Shown: one piece after another, positions 58,645-64,000 of the stretch
How the letters are laid out: every line of letters starts with the position of its first letter
How positions within the stretch are numbered: position 1 is the stretch's first letter
From: JBJMQS01 sp045802605
GTDB taxonomy: Bacteria; Planctomycetota; Planctomycetia; Gemmatales; Gemmataceae
Reading direction: 5' to 3'
Assembly: GCA_045802605.1 (NCBI GenBank)
Contig: JBJMQS010000015.1
Coordinates: forward strand, 228,221-292,220
DNA: 64,000 bases
Position numbers and translations under genes: made by a program
The notes under the pieces: generated by a model
Seen by the model: the letters and a program-made list of their open reading frames with translations, nothing else
Told to the model about the DNA's origin: nothing
Databases searched by the model: none

Positions 58645-59364
58645 ATGTCTGCTCGCATAGTGGTCATCGAAGACGAGCCTGCCATCCGCCGCGGTGTAGT
58701 CGATGCCTTGCGCGTGTCCGGCTACGAGGTCGCCGAAGCCGGCGACGGCCCCACGGGACTGGATTTAGCGTCCAAAGGCCCGGCCGATCTGGTTTTGCTG
58801 GATTTGCTGCTGCCGCGCATGGACGGGCTCGACGTTCTCCAAAATCTGCGCAAAGTGAAGCCGACGCTGCCGGTGATTGTGCTGACGGCCCGCGGCGGCG
58901 AAGAGGACCGTATACGAGGGCTGCGCTTGGGGGCAGACGATTACGTCGTGAAGCCCTTTTCTGCTCGAGAATTGCTCGCCCGGGTGGAAGCCGTGTTGCG
59001 GCGGTCGCCCCATCGGGATCAAAACGTCGCCCGGGCTCGCCTTGGCCATGCCAAGCTCGACCTGACCCGCGGCGAGATTCGCTGGTCGCCCCGGGCCGCG
59101 GTGGATCTGTCGGAGACCGAGTCCGCGTTGCTTCGCTATTTGCTTACTCACCGGGACCGCATCGTTTCGCGCGATGAATTGCTAACCTGGGTATGGGGCG
59201 TGACGCCGCAGTACCTCGAGACCAGGACCATCGACATGCACGTCGCCCGGCTTCGCGCCAAGCTCCGCGACCCCTCGGGCAAGAACACGCCGGAAGCGGT
59301 CGTCACCGTGCGCGGTCGGGGCTACATGGCCGCGCCGGAATTGGTTGCCGAGGAGACTTCGTGA
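58645..59364 (+). CDS. OmpR/PhoB-type response regulator
   Basis: 239 residues: receiver domain with the acidic pair Glu9/Asp10, phospho-acceptor Asp53 (LLDLLLPRMDG) and the Lys in DYVVKPFSA; then a winged-helix DNA-binding domain (YLLTHRDRIVSRDELLTWVW, RTIDMHVARLRAKL, TVRGRGYM). Complete and likely functional. It overlaps the histidine kinase start (GTGA), forming a two-gene regulatory operon. Targets unknown. Confidence 0.92.
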   Translation: MSARIVVIEDEPAIRRGVVDALRVSGYEVAEAGDGPTGLDLASKGPADLVLLDLLLPRMDGLDVLQNLRKVKPTLPVIVLTARGGEEDRIRGLRLGADDYVVKPFSARELLARVEAVLRRSPHRDQNVARARLGHAKLDLTRGEIRWSPRAAVDLSETESALLRYLLTHRDRIVSRDELLTWVWGVTPQYLETRTIDMHVARLRAKLRDPSGKNTPEAVVTVRGRGYMAAPELVAEETS

Positions 59365-61202
59365 ATCGCCGTGGCCGCTGGCTAGCGTTCTCTGCCTACT
59401 TGGGCATCGTAGCGCTAGTGGCGGGTGGCCTGGCCTGGGTGACCCACGCGGCACTTCAACTCGAAGAATCAGAACTCCGCCTTCGACACTCCGACACTTT
59501 ACGACTGGCGCTTTGGCGGCTCGATAGTCGGGTGTTTCCAATGATCGCACGGGAAGACAGCCGGCCAGTCGCGCATTACGATCCGCTGTACCCACCGCTC
59601 CCCGCACTCGATCGCAAGGGCGATGCGGTGCCGACGGGCTCGGTGCTGGTACCCTCGCCGCTCTTGAGCGCCGAGTTGCCGCCGTGGATGCTGTTGCACT
59701 TCAGCGTTGACTCGGTTTCCGGCTGGCAGTCGCCTCAGGTCATTCGGCCGGAGTTGGCCGAAAAACTCCGCAGCGGCCCCCATTCCGTCCCGCTCACTAA
59801 TGCCGACGACGCGCGACGAGCATTGTTCACGGCGTTGAAAAAAGAATTCCCGGCCGCTGAGTTCATCGGCAGCGGCCAACAACCCACGGACGACACGCCC
59901 GCCCAAGTAGCGACTGCGACGCAGTCGGGCGAGGGCGCAGTTCAATCCAAGGACGCCGGCCAAATCCTGATCGCTGAGAACGTAAAACGCGCTTCTCAGC
60001 AGCAAAGCGTCCGCAACGAAAATCGCGGCTCCGAGGGTGCGAACAACGCCATTTTCAACTACGTGCCGCAAAGTGGCGTCTTCTTCGCCGAGAAACAGGC
60101 GGAGTGGTCGGGCGGGCGGTTTGCCGGTACGAGCGTGATGATCAATCTCGAACCAATGCGCCCCCGCTGGCTGACTGGCCATGACGGCGTCCGGCGGCTC
60201 ATGCTACTTCGGCCATTGCAAGCCAAAGGTATCACCGCGGTGCAGGGAGTGCTGCTGGATTGGGAAAAACTCAAAACTGTGTTGCTCGAAGAGGTCACTG
60301 ATCTACTCCCCGAAGCGCGGCTTGAGCCCGTCGATGACGATTCCAATGACGGGGTGCGCATGACTGCCTTGCCCGCCCGGCTCACAACCGAAGTTCCCAC
60401 GGTCGGGTGGATGACCATCAACACGCCGATGCGGGTGGGCCTCGTCCTCGCGTGGGGAGCGTCGGCCCTGGCGCTCGCCGTGGTGGGGCTCGGGGGTTGG
60501 ACACTGTTGGATTTGTCGGAACGCCGATTCCGCTTCGTTACCGCCGTGACGCACGAACTGCGAACGCCGCTGACCACACTGCGGCTCTACACCGACATGT
60601 TGACTTCGGGCCTGGTGCAAAGTGATAAGCAGCGCGACGAATACCATGGCACGCTAAACGCCGAAGCTGAGCGATTGCATCGGCTCGTCGGCAACGTGCT
60701 CGACTTCGCACGGCTGGAACGGCAGACGCCGGAGATTAAACGGACCACCGGATCCATCGGTGATCTATTTGCATCACTGCACGCGGACTGGGAATGCCGC
60801 TGCCAGTCGGCCGGCAAGGAAATCGTCACCCAGATCGCGCCGACTTGCCCTACGCAGGCGACGACCGATTTTGAAATGGTGCGGCAGATTCTGGGCAACC
60901 TGATCGACAACGCGTGCAAATACTCTCGTGATGCGGCTGATCCGCATATTTGGGTTCGAGCTCGTGCAGAAGGTCCATGGCTGGTGTTCACGGTCGAAGA
61001 CCGCGGGCCCGGCGTGGCTGGCCGAGAGAGCCGGCGCGTATTCCGGCCATTTATCCGCGGCTTCAAGGCGCCAGAGGTAGCGGGCGGCGTTGGCTTGGGC
61101 CTGGCCCTCTCGGCCCGCTGGGCGCATCTGCTCGGCGGCAGTCTTGGCTTGGGCGAGTGCCGCGAAGGGGCGTGCTTCCAGCTTTCAATTCCGAAGAGTT
61201 AA
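59361..61202 (+). CDS. Membrane sensor histidine kinase
   Basis: 613 residues from the GTG that overlaps the regulator stop; a longer upstream frame runs inside the regulator gene. Two transmembrane segments (SAYLGIVALVAGGLAWVTH and VGLVLAWGASALALAVVGLGG) enclose a large extracytoplasmic region of ~350 residues with a Gln/Thr-rich loop. Cytoplasmic: H-box THELRTPLTTLRLY, N-box NLIDNACKYSRDA, G-boxes EDRGPGVAGRES and GGVGLGLALSARW. Stop codon lies inside a palindrome. Confidence 0.92.
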   Translation: MNRRGRWLAFSAYLGIVALVAGGLAWVTHAALQLEESELRLRHSDTLRLALWRLDSRVFPMIAREDSRPVAHYDPLYPPLPALDRKGDAVPTGSVLVPSPLLSAELPPWMLLHFSVDSVSGWQSPQVIRPELAEKLRSGPHSVPLTNADDARRALFTALKKEFPAAEFIGSGQQPTDDTPAQVATATQSGEGAVQSKDAGQILIAENVKRASQQQSVRNENRGSEGANNAIFNYVPQSGVFFAEKQAEWSGGRFAGTSVMINLEPMRPRWLTGHDGVRRLMLLRPLQAKGITAVQGVLLDWEKLKTVLLEEVTDLLPEARLEPVDDDSNDGVRMTALPARLTTEVPTVGWMTINTPMRVGLVLAWGASALALAVVGLGGWTLLDLSERRFRFVTAVTHELRTPLTTLRLYTDMLTSGLVQSDKQRDEYHGTLNAEAERLHRLVGNVLDFARLERQTPEIKRTTGSIGDLFASLHADWECRCQSAGKEIVTQIAPTCPTQATTDFEMVRQILGNLIDNACKYSRDAADPHIWVRARAEGPWLVFTVEDRGPGVAGRESRRVFRPFIRGFKAPEVAGGVGLGLALSARWAHLLGGSLGLGECREGACFQLSIPKS

Positions 61203-61293
61203 CCGCAGAGTACGCAGAGAGCGCGGAGAAATGCAGGAGATTAGGTCTCCTCTGCCTTTCTCTGCGCTCTCTGCGTACTCTGCGGTTAACTCT
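61195..61293. repeat. Palindrome spanning the histidine kinase stop codon
   Basis: Arms 61195-61231 (AGAGTTAACCGCAGAGTACG...) and 61257-61293 (...ACTCTGCGGTTAACTCT) are reverse complements apart from one or two bases, loop ~25 bases. The TAA stop of the kinase lies within the left arm. The CinA-like start follows 15 bases after the right arm. It may act as a transcript boundary. Confidence 0.7.
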
Positions 61294-61308
61294 TGTATTC
61301 TCTTCCTT

Positions 61309-62571
61309 ATGGACGCTGAGATCATCTCCATCGGCACTGAGCTGACCACTGGCCAGAATCTCGACACCAATTGCCAATGGCTCAGCCAACGTCTTGCCGA
61401 GCACGGCATCGCCGTGCGCTTTCACACCACCATCGGCGACAATCTGGATGACAACATCTCGGCATTTCGCATTGCGGCCGAACGAGTGCAGCTTGTCGTC
61501 ATCACGGGCGGGCTGGGGCCCACCCTCGACGATCTGACGCGCGACGCGTTGGCCAAAGCGGCCAACGTCGAGCTTGTCTTTCATCAAGAGTTATTCGACG
61601 GCATCGCCCAGATGTTCCGCGAACGAAGCCGGCCGATGCCGGAGCGCAATCGCGTGCAGGCATACCTGCCGGCGGGCGCTGAGCCGATCCCCAATCCTCG
61701 CGGCACCGCGCCGGGCGTCTGGATGCAACTCGGAAACTCGCGCGTCGCCGCCCTGCCCGGCGTGCCCTCGGAAATGCGGGAGATGTTCGAACAGTGGCTG
61801 AGTCCACGCTTGCCACGCGGGCAGGAAGCCATCTGGGAACGCAAGATCAACACGTTCGGCGCGGGCGAGTCCGCCGTTGAAGAGTTACTCAAAGACGTCA
61901 CGATTCGAGGACGTGTACCGGAAGTGGGCATCACCGCTTCGGAGGGCACGATCAGCCTTCGGATCATTGCCCGCGCTGCCGATGAAAACGCCGCCCGCGG
62001 GGTTATCGCGCCGACTGAAGCGATCATCCGCGATCGACTCGGCGAAATTATCTTTGGGACTGATCGGGAAGAGTTGCACGAAGTGGTTGCTCGATTGCTG
62101 GTCGAGAGAAAGCTCACGATATCGGTGGCCGAGAGCATCACCGCGGGCCAGGTCAGTCAAAGCTTGGCGCGGGTTCCTGGCGCGAGCGAATGGATGCTCG
62201 GCGGCGTCGTTGCATACACGAATCCAGCAAAGATAAAGCTCCTCGGTGTGCCGGAAGATCTTTTGCGTGAACATGGTGCCGTTAGTTCGCAAATGGCTGA
62301 AGCGATGGCAATTGGTTGCCGGGAAGTCTTCATAAGCGGCCTCGCAATTAGCACGACGGGTCTCGCGGGGCCTGGCGACGGCGGTGAAGGTAAGCCGGTC
62401 GGCCTCTCGTATGTCGGCGTCGCTTGGCAAGGCGGCGTAACCTCTCACCGCATCAATTGGTTTGGTACACGGACCGAGATTCAAAATCGCACTGCAAAAT
62501 CGGCTCTGAACATCACGCGATTGTGGCTTCGACAACATGAAAACGCCGTGCCGAATGTGAAGGACAAATGA
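61309..62571 (+). CDS. CinA-family protein
   Basis: 420 residues, full-length CinA layout: an N-terminal molybdopterin-binding-like domain (AEIISIGTELTTGQNLDTN; ITGGLGPTLDDLTRDALA) and a C-terminal NMN deamidase-type domain (ISVAESITAGQVSQSLARVPGASEW; ISTTGLAGPGDGGEGKPVGLSY). CinA is linked to nicotinamide nucleotide cleanup (pyridine nucleotide salvage) and, in some bacteria, competence. A longer frame would cross the palindrome and is rejected. Confidence 0.9.
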   Translation: MDAEIISIGTELTTGQNLDTNCQWLSQRLAEHGIAVRFHTTIGDNLDDNISAFRIAAERVQLVVITGGLGPTLDDLTRDALAKAANVELVFHQELFDGIAQMFRERSRPMPERNRVQAYLPAGAEPIPNPRGTAPGVWMQLGNSRVAALPGVPSEMREMFEQWLSPRLPRGQEAIWERKINTFGAGESAVEELLKDVTIRGRVPEVGITASEGTISLRIIARAADENAARGVIAPTEAIIRDRLGEIIFGTDREELHEVVARLLVERKLTISVAESITAGQVSQSLARVPGASEWMLGGVVAYTNPAKIKLLGVPEDLLREHGAVSSQMAEAMAIGCREVFISGLAISTTGLAGPGDGGEGKPVGLSYVGVAWQGGVTSHRINWFGTRTEIQNRTAKSALNITRLWLRQHENAVPNVKDK

Positions 62572-62628
62572 GGACAAATTCATTCGTTCGTGACTTGTCT
62601 TTCAAGATGACCAGGCTAAAGATGGAAT

Positions 62629-62725
62629 TGAGTCCGAGAGATGTTGTGAGATGCGGCGCTGATTGGGCGACGGTGCCGTATCCGATTCTCTCGGACTCTT
62701 TTTTTGCGCGCGGAGGTTTCTCCGC
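62629..62725 (+). promoter_or_regulatory. Leader of truD: terminator-like hairpin followed by ribosome-site hairpin
   Basis: A 12-bp stem, GAGTCCGAGAGA (62630-62641) with TCTCTCGGACTC (62687-62698), around a 45-base loop, is followed by seven T (62699-62705), the form of an intrinsic terminator. Six bases on, GCGGAG-GTTT-CTCCGC (62710-62725) forms a 6-bp hairpin that contains the GGAGG ribosome site and ends directly at the truD ATG. This looks like transcription attenuation plus control of translation start. It may also simply be the cinA terminator. Confidence 0.6.
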
Positions 62726-63883
62726 ATGAAAGTAAAATCGCTGCCACAGGACTTTCACGTCGAGGAGCGGACGGAAGTCGTCCCCTCGGCCGGTCCATTC
62801 GCGCTTTATCGGCTCGACAAGCAGAATCTCACCACGCACGACGCCATCGCAGCGATCGTTCGCCGCTGGCATCTGAGGCACGATGCGGTGAGTTTTGGCG
62901 GCTTAAAGGACCGCCACGCGACAACCAGTCAGTTTTTGACGGTGTTTCAAGGACCTCCGCGCGATCTCGAGGATCGCAACCTCCGTTTGGCGTTTCTTGG
63001 ACACGTGGCCTCCCGTTACACCTCCGCGGATATTCGAGGCAATTTCTTTCGCATTACCATCCGCGATCTATCCGAAACTACAGTACAGGGCGTCTTGCAG
63101 AATGCGAACACGGTTCGCCGGTCCGGCGCGCCGAATTATTTTGACGACCAGCGTTTTGGTTCCGTCGTCGGTGGTGAGTTCATCGCACGGCTCATGGTGC
63201 TCGGCCGCTTCGAGGACGCTCTGAAGCTGGCCCTGACCGGTGAATACGAATTTGACGAGCCAGCAGCAAAGCGTGAAAAAAAGGCGGTTCGGAAATACTG
63301 GGCGCGCTGGGAAAAATGCCTGTTACGAATAGGGCGAGGGCCGGCACAAAATGTGATCGCCTATCTGCAACATCATCCGACTGACTTCCGCGGCGCTGTC
63401 ACGCGGCTTTGGCCCGAGTCGCAAGGACTTTACCTAGCGGCGTATCAGAGCGAGTTGTGGAATCGCATGCTCGCGGAGTTGATTCGGCAACGAGTTGATG
63501 AGTCGCGATTACTTCTGATGCCCGCGAAGACTGGTGAGCTCCCGACTCCGCGCGATTTGAATTCCGATGAGGCCAATCAACTGGCGGCGTTGATGTTGCC
63601 CCTGCCCTCCGCTCGATTGCGCTATGAGCCAGAAGCAGTTTGGGCGCCGTTGGTGGATAAGGTGTTGGCCCAAGAAGGATTTGCCTTGAACGAAATGAAA
63701 ATCCCTGGGCTCCGCAAGCCATTTTTCTCCAAAGGCGAGCGGGCCGGGTGGGTCCGCCCCGTCGATTTGATGGCGGAAGCGGAAGCGGACGACCGTCATG
63801 CCGGCCATCAGAAAATGACCCTGAGCTTTGAACTGCCCCGCGGCAGCTATGCCACGATTGTGATTAAGCGATTGATGCTTTAA
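62726..63883 (+). CDS. truD: tRNA pseudouridine(13) synthase TruD
   Basis: 385-residue TruD, which turns U13 of some tRNAs to pseudouridine. The catalytic Asp62 is in GGLKDRHATTSQ, the family's signature, with the NYFDDQRFG region (GAPNYFDDQRFGS) following, as in TruD. The start directly follows a GGAGG held in a small hairpin; a longer in-frame start upstream would cross the terminator-like hairpin and is rejected. Slightly longer than E. coli TruD (349). Confidence 0.9.
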   Translation: MKVKSLPQDFHVEERTEVVPSAGPFALYRLDKQNLTTHDAIAAIVRRWHLRHDAVSFGGLKDRHATTSQFLTVFQGPPRDLEDRNLRLAFLGHVASRYTSADIRGNFFRITIRDLSETTVQGVLQNANTVRRSGAPNYFDDQRFGSVVGGEFIARLMVLGRFEDALKLALTGEYEFDEPAAKREKKAVRKYWARWEKCLLRIGRGPAQNVIAYLQHHPTDFRGAVTRLWPESQGLYLAAYQSELWNRMLAELIRQRVDESRLLLMPAKTGELPTPRDLNSDEANQLAALMLPLPSARLRYEPEAVWAPLVDKVLAQEGFALNEMKIPGLRKPFFSKGERAGWVRPVDLMAEAEADDRHAGHQKMTLSFELPRGSYATIVIKRLML

Positions 63884-63921
63884 AGCACTTGAAGTTCGTG
63901 GCAGGGTCTGAAGCTTCCTGC

Positions 63922-64000
63922 ATTTCGTGGCCGGGTCTGAAGGTCGCCCTCAGGCGACCGAAGGCCCGGTGCAGTGGCAAGCGCTTGCGGGTTCAACCAG
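63922..64000. repeat. Second copy of the dispersed palindromic repeat, cut by the window end
   Basis: ATTTCGTGGCCGGGTCTGAA followed by GGCGACCGAAGGCCCGGTG and AGTGGCAAGCGCTTGCGGGT is nearly the same as 46347-46424, and in the same orientation, with a few changes in one loop (CCTCAGG versus CTATCGG). Only the left half is in the window. Confidence 0.8.

Noticed and set aside
1..64000. tRNA, rRNA, replication origin, prophage or transposase genes
   Set aside because: I scanned for T-loop-like GTTCRANYC contexts, transposase and phage motifs and found none that held up; a covariance search could still find something missed.

Overview
The window reads as chromosomal DNA from a Planctomycetota bacterium, probably a member of or close to the Pirellulales. 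This rests on gene content and texture, not on a marker gene: there is no rRNA or tRNA. The clues are a PfaC-like dehydratase fused to an oleABCD set, a GC-rich base composition, many secreted proteins seen mainly in planctomycetes, lipid A genes (lpxB, lpxI, lpxD) that imply an LPS-bearing outer membrane, an EF-P of the PGN-x-R loop type, and many long palindromic repeats between genes.

Layout. 1-6.9 kb: the end of a PUFA-synthase-like multidomain dehydratase followed by oleA, oleB, oleC and oleD, every junction being a stop/start overlap. 6.9-9.5 kb: minus-strand genes (a YgiC-like ATP-grasp ligase with a small exported partner; an SDR reductase with a 2Fe-2S ferredoxin). 9.7-13.1 kb: a metallophosphoesterase, a proline-rich exported protein and guaB. 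13.1-14.1 kb: non-coding, full of palindromes. 14.1-18.9 kb: an accessory array of small same-strand genes separated by a ~90 bp attC-like repeat, including immunity-like families and an SDR/NIPSNAP pair. 19-26.9 kb: efp, a degenerate-receiver/ATPase protein, hisD, acpS, a UvrD/PcrA-type helicase and a large protein of unknown role. 26.9-35.2 kb: mostly minus-strand genes (DUF4256, TPR, SRPBCC, carbonic anhydrase, SMI1/KNR4, a large secreted coiled-coil protein, rsgA). 35.3-43.8 kb: plus-strand genes (PmoA-like, a Sua5-like/LMW-PTP fusion, rpiB, a GAF-cyclase, AlkD-like, exported proteins, lpxB). 43.8-50.6 kb: an outer-membrane protein, an unknown, a GH10-like pseudoenzyme, lpxI-lpxD and DinB. 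50.7-57.2 kb: an HD-GYP / CPBP protease / exported protein operon, then an ACP, an alpha-oxoamine synthase, a cysteine-less KS-like protein and a KS. 57.6-63.9 kb: a beta-hydroxyacid dehydrogenase, a two-component system, cinA-like and truD.

How the genes work together. The first cluster should take a (poly)unsaturated acyl chain made by the synthase and join two chains head to head (OleA), reduce the beta-ketoacid (OleD), close a beta-lactone (OleC) and decarboxylate it to a long-chain olefin (OleB). The ACP/oxoamine synthase/KS-like/KS group looks like a second acyl-chain pathway ending in condensation with an amino acid; I could not match it to a described pathway. The 14-19 kb array looks like an integron-style cassette cluster without an integrase. 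These three places are the most promising for something undescribed. All functional statements come from reading motifs by eye; no database search was run.
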